DNA of 64,000 nucleotides from Polycladomyces zharkentensis (GCF_016938855.1 NZ_JAFHAP010000009.1:1-64000); one strand, 5' to 3'; shown: positions 35,750-44,566, counted from the first letter of the stretch. Program-made: numbers and translations. Notes: generated from the letters alone by a model not told the origin.

Positions 35750-36470
35750 TCATAAGAAATTTCGTAAATAACGATTCTCACCCTGACTGGCCTTCTTTAT
35801 CTGGTCGAATGATCCTATTGAAAGAAACTCGCTCGTGCTGATAGGAAGACCGGGTCCCGGGAGCGAAGATATGCCCGCGAAGTTCCGAACTGGGGAAAAA
35901 CTGTGTAATCCGGGATGATCCTTGCAGAGGTCCGCCACCAGTTTCTCCTGGACCATCGGGGCAGTGTTCTCGATGGTATTAGCGTTTCACACTGTCCACC
36001 CCGGTTCTCTTTGCATACCGACGCAGACCGGTGATGCTACTTTCCATTGGTGCGTAACACTCGGCGGCTACGCCGTTTTCGCTGGAAAACCCAGATACCC
36101 GAGTCTGGGTTGACCACCAGTGAGTGGTTTCCCTGAGTGTGCCCCGGTGTCCACATCAAAGCAACCCCAGATCCCAACAGCATGTCTCCATCGATCATCA
36201 GCAAACCGCTCTTCGGGGATGTCTGCGAATTTTTCCGGTTGGTACCAGATCTGCTGTAACGGGTGGAGGTGGGGGAAGAATATCCCATTCCTTTCGTTGA
36301 ACGATCAGTTTGGCCTTGGAAAAGTAAGCCTGACCCGGCCGATCGGGGCTGATTTCCGCTTGGGGTATTGTCGTCCCGATCAACCTCCGTACATCCTGGG
36401 TGTGTAGATGGTCATATGTCTTAAGTGATCACCGTGCCATAGCGATATGACAACAGGGTGCGACACTGAA
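35750..36470 (-). pseudogene. Metallo-beta-lactamase-fold hydrolase, broken by several frameshifts
   Basis: Read on the minus strand, the parts of one MBL-fold protein appear in order but in different frames. GDHL, TYDHLHTQDVRRLIG and QAYFSKAKLIVQRKEWDIL come from about 36420-36290. MIDGDMLLGSGVALMWTPGHTQGNHSLVVN follows (36195-36110 region) and contains the metal-binding TPGHT. NANTIENTAPMVQEKLVADLC ends it (about 35990-35920). Adjacent pieces are joined by at least three indels and an in-frame stop. Intact relatives in soil bacteria are lactonase-like hydrolases. Limits are approximate. Confidence 0.8.
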
Positions 36471-36780
36471 AAACTCACCATATCTTCGAATCTGCTCGTC
36501 GAAACAGGGGGTGTTGGATGAATTCATATTCGGTGGGTTCATTCAGCAGTGTTCTGTCATCTGACAAGAACCTGCGGCTGACTGATTCCCTGATCAAAGA
36601 AGGAAACATGAAACCGCTGATTGTGCTCCTGACAGGAGGAATCATCAGACCAATCTGGTAAATATATGAAGAGGGCGGTGATTACCGTATCCAGTTGAAA
36701 GTGATCTGTCAATCTCACATTCAGAAAATAAATAATATTAAATGTCCAGATGGCAAATTCCCAGGTGAGGGGGTCCTGTA
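36471..36780. other. Region upstream of the acylase gene with a 47-codon open frame
   Basis: ATG at 36518 opens a frame of 47 codons ending at 36661, preceded by GGGGGTG. The product (NLRLTDSLIKEGNMKPL in its centre) is not recognised, and I cannot say whether it is expressed or a fragment. The rest is AT-rich and should hold the acylase promoter; no strong -35/-10 pair was found. Confidence 0.35.
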
Positions 36781-39432
36781 TTGAAACGGTGTGTGATTGT
36801 CATACTCGTGCTGATCAACATGCAGTTTTTGTTGATGCCTTCCACAGGAGGCGCCCAAACGTCTGATGATCCCGGAGGTTTCCTCAATATCATGCCTCCG
36901 GGTCAAGACGGGACGGTAAACGTACTGGAAATGACCAAATTTCAACTGACCGGAGAGTATCCCAAGCACTTCAATGATCAGACCCGGATGTACGATTCCC
37001 TGGTGGATCGGATAACGGGGATCAGGGATGAAGAACTTGTCAAGTATTTCAAGGAAGCTGCCTTCGGTGTCAAAGGGAAAGTGGAACGTACCTATTCCCC
37101 GGCGAAAGGAGTAACGGTTCAGCGCGATGAATTCGGCGTCCCCCACATCCAAGGGAAAACCAGGGAGGCCACGATGTTTGCCGTGGGATACGTGACCGCG
37201 GAGGACAGATTGTTCCTGATGGATGTGCTTCGCCATCTGGGACGGGGGCGGCTGAGCGAATTTCTCGGGGCCAGTGAAGCCAACAAGGAGATGGACAAGG
37301 CCCAGGTGAAGGTGGCCCCGTACAAAGAGGAAGAATTGACCCGTCAGGCCAACGAGCTTTGTCTTCAGGGAGAGGAAGCAGTCCAGGTCTGCAAAGACAT
37401 GAAAGCCTACATTGACGGGGTGAACGCTTTTATACGTAAAGCGCGAATGAATCCCAACTTGCTTCCCGCGGAGTATCCTGCCCTCCAGCAGATTCCGAAA
37501 GAGTGGAAGCCCGAGGACAGTGTGGCCATTGCCAGTTTGGTCGGCGGGATATTCGGGAAGGGCGGTGGAAACGAAGTGGCCAGTGGCCGATTTCTGTCCC
37601 AGTTAATGCAAAAACACGGTTCCCACAAGGGACGGGCGATCTGGGAGGATTTCCGGAACGCGGAGGACGTGGAAGCTCCAGTGACGACGGATAAATCCTT
37701 TCCCTATAACCAGCCTTCTTCCGTCGATCCAAAATCCACGGCCATACTTGATTTGGAAACCGTCGGCAAAACATTGGAGGAGATGAAACTTCCGAAGATG
37801 GTGGCGGACGGCCCATTCGGTCCGATTGACTTGAGGGCGCCCAGGGGGATGAGCAATGCGATCCTGGTAAATGCAGAACACACCAAAGCGGGACGTCCCA
37901 TCGCCGTATTCGGTCCTCAGACAGGCTACTTCAGCCCCCAGCTGCTGGTGGAGACAGATGTTCACGGACCGGGGATTGATGCCCGGGGAGTGGGTTTTGC
38001 CGGGGTCAACATGTATGTGCAACTGGGGCGGGGACGGGACTATGCCTGGTCGGCCACCTCCTCCGGAGCGGACAACGTGGACCAGTGGGTGGTGAAACTT
38101 TGCGAGCCGGATGGAGGCAAACCCACGATGAAATCCCAGGGTTACTGGTACAAAGGGGAATGTCGCCCCATGGACGTTTATACTCACCGGCAAATCGCGA
38201 AACCCACGGTCGCAGGAATTCCCAAGCCGTCCAAAGACAGTTTTATCTTTGACATCAAGGTGGAACGGACTGTCTACGGCCCTGTCAATGCCCGGGGAAC
38301 CGTCAAGGGAGAGCCGGTGGCTGTAACCACCCAGCGCTCCACTTACGGAAGAGAATTGAACAGCGCTCTCGGCTTTCGCCGGATCAATGATCCGGGGTTT
38401 ATGAAGGACGGTTCCGCCTCTTTTCTGAAAGCGTTCGATAAAGTGGATTACACCTTCAATTGGTTTTACGTGGACAAAAGGGATATTGCATATAAGCACT
38501 CTTGCTTGTGTCCAGTGCGGGACCCCAGGACAAATCCCGACCTTCCTTCATGGGGGACGGGGGAGTACGACTGGACGGGAAAATATCTGAAGCCGGAGCA
38601 GCAGCCCCATGACATCAACCCCAAACGGGGATACTTTGCCAATTGGAACAACAAACAGGCTCCCGGTTTCCGAGCCAACGATGCGAATTTCAGTTACGGT
38701 CCCGTTCACCGTTCCCTCCATTTGGACAAGCGGTTGGCGGAGATGATATCCTCCGGAAAGAAACTGACCAAGGCGGACATGGTGAACATCATGATGGACG
38801 CAGCGACGGTGGATTTGAAGGCACAGGAGGTTTATCCGTGGGTGCTGAAAGTATTGGGAGAAAAAGCCCCCGGTAATGATCCCGTACTTCAGGAGATGAG
38901 GGACCGGTTGGCTGCATGGGTGGAGTCCGGGGGACACCGGCGTGATTCATCCCCCAAAGATGGCATTTATGATGATGCAGTGGCCGTGGCGATCGGGGAT
39001 GCTTATTTTGAAAATCTGACCACGGTGATGTTTGAAAAAGCCCTGAGTGGAACGAACTTGCCCAATGTACTCGAGGATTCGCCGCGGGGCGGTTTGGGTT
39101 CGGCTTTTCTCGAGGGTTATTATTCCTATGTAAACAAGGATCTGCGTCAGCTTCTGGGTGAAAAGGTGAAGGACCCCTGGCACACGGTTTACTGTGGTGA
39201 CGGAAATCTATCCTCTTGCAGGGTGGATTTGTGGAAGGCGATGAGAATAACGGCAGACCTTCTTCGTGAGAAATACCATTCCGATGTCGTGGAGAATTGG
39301 GTGTATGATGGCTCTCAAGATGCCATCAAGCAAAAGCCCATGGGTCTACTTGCCGCACCGGACATGCGATGGGTAAACCGGCCCACCTTCCAGCAGGTGG
39401 TTCAAGTGGGTGTGAAAAATCCGGGGGAATAA
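36781..39432 (+). CDS. Secreted penicillin-acylase-family amidohydrolase
   Basis: Ntn-hydrolase precursor of 883 aa that would be cut into alpha and beta chains after export. There is an N-terminal signal peptide (about residues 1-25, cleavage near GGAQT) and the alpha-chain phrases RDEFGVPHI and AVGYVTAEDRLFLMD. The chain boundary is at APRGMSNAILVN, where Ser358 should be the nucleophile. The motif has Met before Ser (MSN) where most relatives have GSN, which affects the autoprocessing site. The TTG start is supported by AGGTGAGGGGG 7 bases upstream. Family members hydrolyse penicillins, acyl-homoserine lactones or cyclic lipopeptides. The length is at the upper end of the family (750-850). 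YdbC-like gene follows after 18 bases. Confidence 0.85.
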   Translation: MKRCVIVILVLINMQFLLMPSTGGAQTSDDPGGFLNIMPPGQDGTVNVLEMTKFQLTGEYPKHFNDQTRMYDSLVDRITGIRDEELVKYFKEAAFGVKGKVERTYSPAKGVTVQRDEFGVPHIQGKTREATMFAVGYVTAEDRLFLMDVLRHLGRGRLSEFLGASEANKEMDKAQVKVAPYKEEELTRQANELCLQGEEAVQVCKDMKAYIDGVNAFIRKARMNPNLLPAEYPALQQIPKEWKPEDSVAIASLVGGIFGKGGGNEVASGRFLSQLMQKHGSHKGRAIWEDFRNAEDVEAPVTTDKSFPYNQPSSVDPKSTAILDLETVGKTLEEMKLPKMVADGPFGPIDLRAPRGMSNAILVNAEHTKAGRPIAVFGPQTGYFSPQLLVETDVHGPGIDARGVGFAGVNMYVQLGRGRDYAWSATSSGADNVDQWVVKLCEPDGGKPTMKSQGYWYKGECRPMDVYTHRQIAKPTVAGIPKPSKDSFIFDIKVERTVYGPVNARGTVKGEPVAVTTQRSTYGRELNSALGFRRINDPGFMKDGSASFLKAFDKVDYTFNWFYVDKRDIAYKHSCLCPVRDPRTNPDLPSWGTGEYDWTGKYLKPEQQPHDINPKRGYFANWNNKQAPGFRANDANFSYGPVHRSLHLDKRLAEMISSGKKLTKADMVNIMMDAATVDLKAQEVYPWVLKVLGEKAPGNDPVLQEMRDRLAAWVESGGHRRDSSPKDGIYDDAVAVAIGDAYFENLTTVMFEKALSGTNLPNVLEDSPRGGLGSAFLEGYYSYVNKDLRQLLGEKVKDPWHTVYCGDGNLSSCRVDLWKAMRITADLLREKYHSDVVENWVYDGSQDAIKQKPMGLLAAPDMRWVNRPTFQQVVQVGVKNPGE

Positions 39433-39450
39433 AGAGAAAGGAGCATTAGC

Positions 39451-40110
39451 TTGCTGATCAAATGGATTGTGTGCCATGTGCCGGAGGAAAACAGGGAATT
39501 CTTCTCTCAGGCACAACAGCAATGGTCGGCATTGCGGGATGTCCCGGGGTTTGTGGCTCAATTTGGCGGATGGAATGCAGCTGATCCCGCTGAGGCGTGC
39601 ATTGTCGGATTGTGGAAGGATCGGGACAGCTATACGGCGTTCATGGAAAAGATCCATGATGAGATTTATGTATCCGGTAGGCAACAGGAGACATTTGACC
39701 GTATTGCTGTAACCATCATGGAAGAAATCTTGCCAGTCGGACATCTGGAAAGGTTGTGTTTAGGAGGATGGATGGAAGCGGAGCTGATCCGCGTTGCGGA
39801 CTGCCGGGTATTGCCGGGGAGAGAAGATCATTTTCTCCAAATGCAGCAGGAGGTATGGAACCCTGCCATGGAGCAAACCGACGGTATGTTGGGCGGTGTG
39901 TTCGCGGGGGACGTATCGGCACGGCGCTTTCTTACCATCACTTGGTGGAAAAGCGCGAAGTTGCATCGGGCATATGTGAAAAACCATGTTGCGAACCTGC
40001 GGGAGCAAGCGCAGTTGGATCTAGATATCGAACAGCTTGTCGGGTATGAAGTGTGGTGTAAGCCGAGTTGGCGGGTGACGGCGACTGTACAATCTGCCAG
40101 AGGAAGATGA
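39451..40110 (+). CDS. YdbC-family protein (DUF4937)
   Basis: A 219-aa protein with two related halves. The first (about residues 1-95) starts LIKWIVCHVPEENREFFSQAQ and contains GFVAQFGGWN and IVGLWKDRDSYTAFM, the signature of the Bacillus YdbC family. The second half (about 108-205) has a similar ferredoxin-like alpha-beta pattern with RVLPGREDHFLQMQQEVW and FLTITWWKS, as in ABM/DUF domains. The start is TTG with AAGGAG 9 bases upstream. It lies 18 bases after the acylase gene and is probably co-transcribed. Function unknown; the fold suggests a small monooxygenase or binding protein. Confidence 0.75.
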   Translation: MLIKWIVCHVPEENREFFSQAQQQWSALRDVPGFVAQFGGWNAADPAEACIVGLWKDRDSYTAFMEKIHDEIYVSGRQQETFDRIAVTIMEEILPVGHLERLCLGGWMEAELIRVADCRVLPGREDHFLQMQQEVWNPAMEQTDGMLGGVFAGDVSARRFLTITWWKSAKLHRAYVKNHVANLREQAQLDLDIEQLVGYEVWCKPSWRVTATVQSARGR

Positions 40111-40182
40111 GCGATGAGCATGGGTGGAAAAATGTGAAAAAGATTCCTCGTGTCCGATCTGAGTGTTGCAGAGGGAAATGAG

Positions 40183-40473
40183 ATGGCCATCTATTCAGAG
40201 GTTGTAAAGCTATTGCAAATGATTGAGAACTGGCAACAGACGGATGAGCAGACATACCAGTGGCTGTGTCATCGCATTGAGCAGTCTGTTGCCCATGCCC
40301 AACATTCGGATATAAACGACCTTTACCGGATCGTTAATCTGAAATATGAAAAGTTGTTGGAGTTACCTATGAAATTGATGATGCTTGTATTCAAAACAGG
40401 CGTTGCAGGAGCAAGAGGGAAAACGGTCTCCCGGAATCAGGAATGTCAGCAGTTCTTAATTATATTTGTATAG
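40183..40473 (+). CDS. Small hypothetical protein, C-terminus derived from a repeat
   Basis: A 96-codon frame beginning MAIYSEVVKLLQMIENWQ, with AGAGGGA 7 bases upstream. The first 65 residues look like a real helical protein. From about residue 75 the frame runs into a 32-bp sequence (40406-40437) that occurs again at 42617, so the C-terminus GARGKTVSRNQE is translated repeat. The gene may be truncated by that insertion. Not recognised; an alternative GTG start is at 40150. Confidence 0.4.
   Translation: MAIYSEVVKLLQMIENWQQTDEQTYQWLCHRIEQSVAHAQHSDINDLYRIVNLKYEKLLELPMKLMMLVFKTGVAGARGKTVSRNQECQQFLIIFV
40406..40437 (+). repeat. 32-bp repeat, copy 1
   Basis: CAGGAGCAAGAGGGAAAACGG followed by TCTCCCGGAAT. 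It matches 42617-42649 with about four differences and one extra base there. In copy 2 the GGGAAAACGG part pairs with an upstream CCGTTTTCCC; copy 1 lacks that left arm. Confidence 0.7.
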
Positions 40474-40499
40474 AAATACAATCATAAAGGGCAGGTGAA

Positions 40500-41369
40500 A
40501 TGATGAATCGTTTTGTTTTATACTTTTTCCTTCAAAAATCGCAGGGAAGGAACGACGAGAATATGGTTGGCCGAACCACCGTCCAATCATGCCCAAACAG
40601 TGACGGAAATTGAGACCAACCGAAAGCCGCAGAATCAATCTGCTGTAAATCACACCGAGAACCGTATATCTTATTATGAATTGCAAAAAGGTGATTCGGT
40701 CAATAAGAAGTATGAAATCGTACTTCACCCTTCTCCATACGATGCCCAAACCGTACTCACAGAAGAACAAAGGAAATTCTACCTTCGTTCCACACCCATA
40801 GTGGAAATCAATGACGAGGTCGAAAAGATTGCAAAGCAGTTGTGCCAAAAGAAAAAGGAAGATGAAGAAAAAGCATACGCAATTTTTGAATATATCCGTG
40901 ACAATTTCGATATGTTTATCCCCCCAAGGAACGCGGAACATCCACTTTTTTAAAAACTCGAAAGGGCGATTGTGCTGAAATGTCTTTTTTATATGCCGCA
41001 TTGTGTCGTGCACAAAATATCCCCTGCCGGATCGTCGTGGGGGCTTGGGCTGCCGGAAAAGGAGCATACCATGTCTGGAATGAGGTGTACTTGGAGGAAA
41101 AGGGTTGGGTTCCTGTCGATATGACGATGGCAAATACATTGAAAAGAGGGCCTTGGAGATATATCACGGGATTATTTCAAACTCTTACCCCAAATCAATA
41201 CTTTGGCAAACTGGAGGATCAACGAGTGATCTTTTCGGTTGAAACCGATTTGGAACCTGATCCGACATATCCGACACATGTATTGCATGATCCAGCTTCG
41301 ATTTCCAAAAAAGAAATATTACGCATAGCGAAAAGGGATTTGTATTGGGGAAGGGAGCTGCTTGACTGA
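40500..41369 (+). pseudogene. Transglutaminase-like protein with frameshift
   Basis: Two adjacent frames make one transglutaminase-superfamily protein. The first (to 40953) has a beta-rich N-terminal domain (RIWLAEPPSN, IVLHPSPYDAQ) and helix EKAYAIFEYIRDNF. The second continues KGDCAEMSFLYAALCRAQNIPCRIVVGAW, YHVWNEVYL and WVPVDMTM: catalytic Cys, His and Asp. The shift lies in a run of six T at 40946-40951; seven T would join the frames (HPLFLKTRKGDC). The best ribosome binding site and ATG (40500) are also out of frame with the first part, suggesting another indel near 40522-40527. Both could be real decay, phase-variable slippage or homopolymer errors. Confidence 0.75.
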
Positions 41370-41712
41370 AATATTCCCTATTTGCAACCCATCTATCTCC
41401 ATATTGAGAAGGCTGGCGGATTGGTTCGGTCGGGTCAACATTGTTCCAAAAGACATTTTTTCATTCGTCAGTTTTCGGAGCAAGCAAATGTTTATGTACG
41501 CGGCGTTTTTCTTGATCGTTGTTTGGTTACTGGCGAAGACGTTATTGGTTTTATTTGGGAAAAAACCGTTTTTGTTGAGGATTGAGGGCTTTAGTGATGT
41601 TGCGATTGATGTTTCCATTCTCGGTTTTGCGTTGTTCTCTTTGATAAGAAAAGAAAGACCGATCGTTTCACTGATGATCATGGCATATTGCCTTATTTTA
41701 ATTTTCAAATGA
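41362..41712 (+). CDS. Small membrane protein, hypothetical
   Basis: Up to 116 codons from a TTG at 41362 that overlaps the end of the transglutaminase frame. Three hydrophobic segments are visible (about residues 43-64, 70-92 and 98-115). There is no recognisable family. The true start is unclear, as no good ribosome binding site precedes the TTG; an ATG in MFMYAAFF (near 41488) is an alternative. It lies just before a terminator. Confidence 0.45.
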   Translation: MTEIFPICNPSISILRRLADWFGRVNIVPKDIFSFVSFRSKQMFMYAAFFLIVVWLLAKTLLVLFGKKPFLLRIEGFSDVAIDVSILGFALFSLIRKERPIVSLMIMAYCLILIFK

Positions 41713-41738
41713 CGGGAAATATAGACTTTTTATATTTT

Positions 41739-41782
41739 AAAAGGAACCGATTCCCGTGGTTGGGAAGTCGGTTCCCTTTTTT
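41739..41782. terminator. Bidirectional terminator between convergent genes
   Basis: AAGGAACCGATTCCC and GGGAAGTCGGTTCC pair with one bulge, followed by T6 on the plus strand and T-rich sequence on the minus strand. Separates the membrane protein gene from aroK. Confidence 0.88.
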
Positions 41783-41797
41783 ATCATCTTAATGATC

Positions 41798-42355
41798 TTA
41801 AGGTTGATAAATGTCCCAGGCGAATTTGATGGATTCTACTATGTTGTTGGCGATCGTTTCCGCGTCCAAATTGTTGGTGGTAATTTTGGAATTATGCAGG
41901 GAATAAGCTTTTCTTCTCTTGAAAAACAGGTCTTCAATCTCATGCAATGTTTTGTTTTGCAGAAGGGGACGGCTGTCGATGATCAATGGAAGTCGTTCCT
42001 TCCAAGATTCCCAGGACAGATCAAGAAAATACACAATGCATTTGGACAAACAAACCTTTCGCACTTCTTCTTGCAGATAAGCGCCTCCACCCAAGGAGAT
42101 GATCTTCAAAGTTTGGTGAGTGCAAGTATTGACGATGAATTCCTTTTCCATTCGCCGAAATTCCGCTTCGCCCATTTTGCGAAATATTTCGGTTATCGGC
42201 ATACCGTAAATTTTTTCTATTTCCCGATCAACATCAATAAAGTCACGATACAGTTTTTTGGCCACCAATTGGCCGACCGTTGTTTTGCCGACTCCCATAA
42301 ACCCTATCAATACAATATTTTTCTCACGAATCGGGATTTCTGACACATCTGACAT
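41798..42355 (-). CDS. aroK: Shikimate kinase
   Basis: Phosphorylates shikimate with ATP in aromatic amino-acid synthesis. The 185-aa protein has the Walker A motif GFMGVGKTT (residues 18-26), the shikimate-binding DVDREIE (about 41-47), the arginine in FRxMGEAEFRRME (about 58-70) and GGGAYL (about 89-94), plus a lid region with R-P-L-L. The length is normal. Other chorismate-pathway genes are absent nearby, except the type I dehydroquinase at 47756. That one is in a catabolic-looking operon, so the two need not be linked. Confidence 0.93.
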   Translation of the reverse strand: MSDVSEIPIREKNIVLIGFMGVGKTTVGQLVAKKLYRDFIDVDREIEKIYGMPITEIFRKMGEAEFRRMEKEFIVNTCTHQTLKIISLGGGAYLQEEVRKVCLSKCIVYFLDLSWESWKERLPLIIDSRPLLQNKTLHEIEDLFFKRRKAYSLHNSKITTNNLDAETIANNIVESIKFAWDIYQP

Positions 42356-42455
42356 ATAAGACTCACTCTCTTCTCAAAAAAACATATTTGTGCTTAGGAT
42401 AGCAGGTTGAAAAACCCGGATCAATGGTGAAGTGATGCGCAGATACGGTTGTACA

Positions 42456-42486
42456 ACAAAAAAACCGGGAGTTGAAAACTCCCGGG
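42456..42486 (-). terminator. Intrinsic terminator for the MFS gene
   Basis: On the minus strand CCGGGAGTT-TTC-AACTCCCGG is followed by eight T (the A run at 42457-42464). It lies about 190 bases after the MFS stop. Confidence 0.9.
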
Positions 42487-42580
42487 AGGTTATTATTGAC
42501 AAAGTCCGCTGGCACCGCTCAGTAGCGGCAGCGAGTGTCGCTCGACGGAAAATTCGTACCCGATACCTAAAAGAGGGTGG

Positions 42581-42649
42581 CCGTTTTCCCACGAGTGACC
42601 TTTGAGCTCGGCGAAACAGGAGCGAGAGGGAAAACGGTACACCCGGAAT
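42581..42649. repeat. Large hairpin containing 33-bp repeat, copy 2
   Basis: CCGTTTTCCC (42581-42590) and GGGAAAACGG (42628-42637) form a perfect 10-bp stem around a 37-base loop. The right arm lies within the repeat at 42617-42649 that is shared with 40406-40437. It is located in the 3' untranslated region of the MFS gene. Confidence 0.7.
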
Positions 42650-42679
42650 AACAAGTCTCAATTGTGTTAAGGACTTATC

Positions 42680-44011
42680 TTATTTGACCTCTATCTGTAC
42701 CGCCGTTGCTTGATCCGTGATCATCTTACCGCCGGGCGTCACAGGAGTTTCGGGTGGTTCAATCGGTTCCAGATCGGTGAGCAGGAACACGTAGGCGAAA
42801 ATTCCGATAAGCAGCAAAACGGCTGCCGTCAGAAAAGCATACATGAAAGAGCCGGTTGCATCGACAATAAATCCCGTGATCATCGGGGCAAAGATGGCCA
42901 TCGCATTGTTTCCGAAGGTTAAAATCCCGATCAAAGTACCCACTGTACCCTTTGGTGCGATAAATGTCGGAATGCTGTAGGTGATCGAAGAAGTAATCAC
43001 CAGACCGCCGATGGCAACGGAAATCCAACTGACTGCTATAACCGGGTTATGGGTAAACGCCGCGCCAATGACTGACAAACCGAGAAGCATACCGATCACG
43101 AGAAAGGTTTTGCGTACCCGTGTGGGATCATATCCCTTGGAAACCAGACGATCAATCAACCAACCGCCGATCAACAGCTCCGAAACAGTCCCCACAAGCC
43201 AGGGTATTGATGCATACCAACCGGATTTCAATATCGACATGTTCATCTCTGTTGCGAGGTAACCGGGAAGCCAGGTTAGGAAAAGAAACCATGAATACCC
43301 ATATGCTGCAAATCCGATAAATGCTCCCCACACTTTGCGTTTGGTTAATAGAAAACGCAGATTTTTCAACAGACTGCCCGAGGAGTCGCCTTCGGTTTGT
43401 GCTCCCCCTTCGACGATATAGGCATACTCTTCTTTCGTCAGTTGTTTGTCTTCATGAGGATCACGGTATAAAATCCAAAACACGACCGCGTAAAACAGAC
43501 TGAGAATCGCCGTTGCCAAGAAACCGCCACGCCATCCCCACTCGGTAACCACCCAAGCGATCAGCGGCACGCCAATGGCATTCGACAACTTGGATTGTGC
43601 GTCAAAGAGTGAAGTGGCCGTACCTCGTTCTTTCTTTGGAAACCAATAGCCCGTTGCCTTTGCTGCCGCCGGAAAATACGGGGCTTCCCCGATGCCCAGC
43701 AGGACGCGGGACAAGATAATCAGTCCCTTTCCGCTGACCACTGCAGTAATCAGACAGGCTAACGACCATATGATCGTTCCGATTCGGACCACCCATTTGA
43801 CGCCGATCTTGTCCAGCAAGGCACCTGCGGGAATTTGCAGAATGGCGTAGGACCATGCGAACGCAGACAAAATTATGCCGATCTGACCGGCGGTCAGATG
43901 AAATTCTTCAGACAGGGGCTTTACAGCGACGGACATATTGATTCGGTCAAAGTAATTGATGATGACACCGACGGCAAGCAGGGATGCAATCAACCAACGT
44001 CGTTTTTTCAT
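42680..44011 (-). CDS. MFS transporter, anion:cation symporter family
   Basis: Major facilitator of 443 aa with about twelve helices. It starts KKRRWLIASLLAVGVIINYFDRINMSVA and has GIGEAPYFPAAAKATGYWFPKKERGTATSLF, both characteristic of the ACS family that imports hexuronates, glucarate, galactonate, phthalate or tartrate-type organic acids. It is transcribed away from the IclR regulator at 44679, with candidate regulator sites between them. It is therefore likely the uptake system for the acid degraded by the operon on the other strand. Confidence 0.9.
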   Translation of the reverse strand: MKKRRWLIASLLAVGVIINYFDRINMSVAVKPLSEEFHLTAGQIGIILSAFAWSYAILQIPAGALLDKIGVKWVVRIGTIIWSLACLITAVVSGKGLIILSRVLLGIGEAPYFPAAAKATGYWFPKKERGTATSLFDAQSKLSNAIGVPLIAWVVTEWGWRGGFLATAILSLFYAVVFWILYRDPHEDKQLTKEEYAYIVEGGAQTEGDSSGSLLKNLRFLLTKRKVWGAFIGFAAYGYSWFLFLTWLPGYLATEMNMSILKSGWYASIPWLVGTVSELLIGGWLIDRLVSKGYDPTRVRKTFLVIGMLLGLSVIGAAFTHNPVIAVSWISVAIGGLVITSSITYSIPTFIAPKGTVGTLIGILTFGNNAMAIFAPMITGFIVDATGSFMYAFLTAAVLLLIGIFAYVFLLTDLEPIEPPETPVTPGGKMITDQATAVQIEVK

Positions 44012-44102
44012 CCTTTTTCACCACCGCAAAGCGTTGTTTTTCCTACAACTGGTGTTCTGGGGACAAACATCATGGGAGAAGAAATTGCTTCACATTGTTC
44101 GC

Positions 44103-44259
44103 TCAACCAATGCGCTCCACATCAATCCAGTGTTGTAAAAATTCGATCAAATTCTGTTTTCCAATCGGAGTTGTATTCACGATTTTGTCAGAGACGGCCA
44201 TTGGCGTTCTTTCTATTCATGACAGAAAAGGTTGAACTGTCTGAAACAAATTCGCTCAT
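44103..44259 (-). other. Small open frames in the MFS leader
   Basis: GGAGGTG is followed after 8 bases by ATG (44259) opening a 23-codon frame that ends at 44188. A second frame of 32 codons (44201-44103) overlaps it and encodes MAVSDKIVNTTPIGKQNLIE. Neither is recognised. The strong ribosome binding site is notable; they may be a leader peptide, or two frames of one decayed small gene. Confidence 0.35.
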
Positions 44260-44295
44260 TTAATGGTTCACCTCCACAAAAACAAGATCCCAATT

Positions 44296-44309
44296 CGTAA
44301 ACGCTTACA
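44296..44309. promoter_or_regulatory. Candidate catabolite-responsive element (CRE, CcpA site)
   Basis: CGTAAACGCTTACA agrees with the Bacillus CRE consensus TGWAANCGNTNWCA at 13 of 14 positions (first base C instead of T), and GTAA/TTAC is palindromic. It lies between the divergent MFS gene and the IclR operon, where carbon-catabolite repression of an organic-acid pathway would be expected. Confidence 0.55.
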
Positions 44310-44322
44310 AAAAACAAACTTG

Positions 44323-44339
44323 ATTCCGTATAGTGTAAC
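44323..44339. promoter_or_regulatory. Candidate IclR-type operator, site 1
   Basis: ATTCCGTATAGTGTAAC shares ATTCCGT-TAGTG with site 2 at 44567-44583. It is an imperfect palindrome, in the form many IclR regulators bind. It overlaps a possible -35 (TTGATT at 44320). Confidence 0.45.
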
Positions 44340-44566
44340 ACGATTACAATGAGTGGAACTATTGACTGTATTATAGCAAACGAAATCCATGTTGTCGATA
44401 CAATATTTCGATTTATTAAAAAACACATGGTACTAAGGCGAACATCTACGGGATTTTATTGCCGAAGTGATTTTGACCGAACAAAAAATTTCGAATCAAA
44501 AAAATGCTTGAAAAGTGGAATAAGAGTGGATAAAATGAAACCGAAGGTTCCATTGGATGTAATTCG

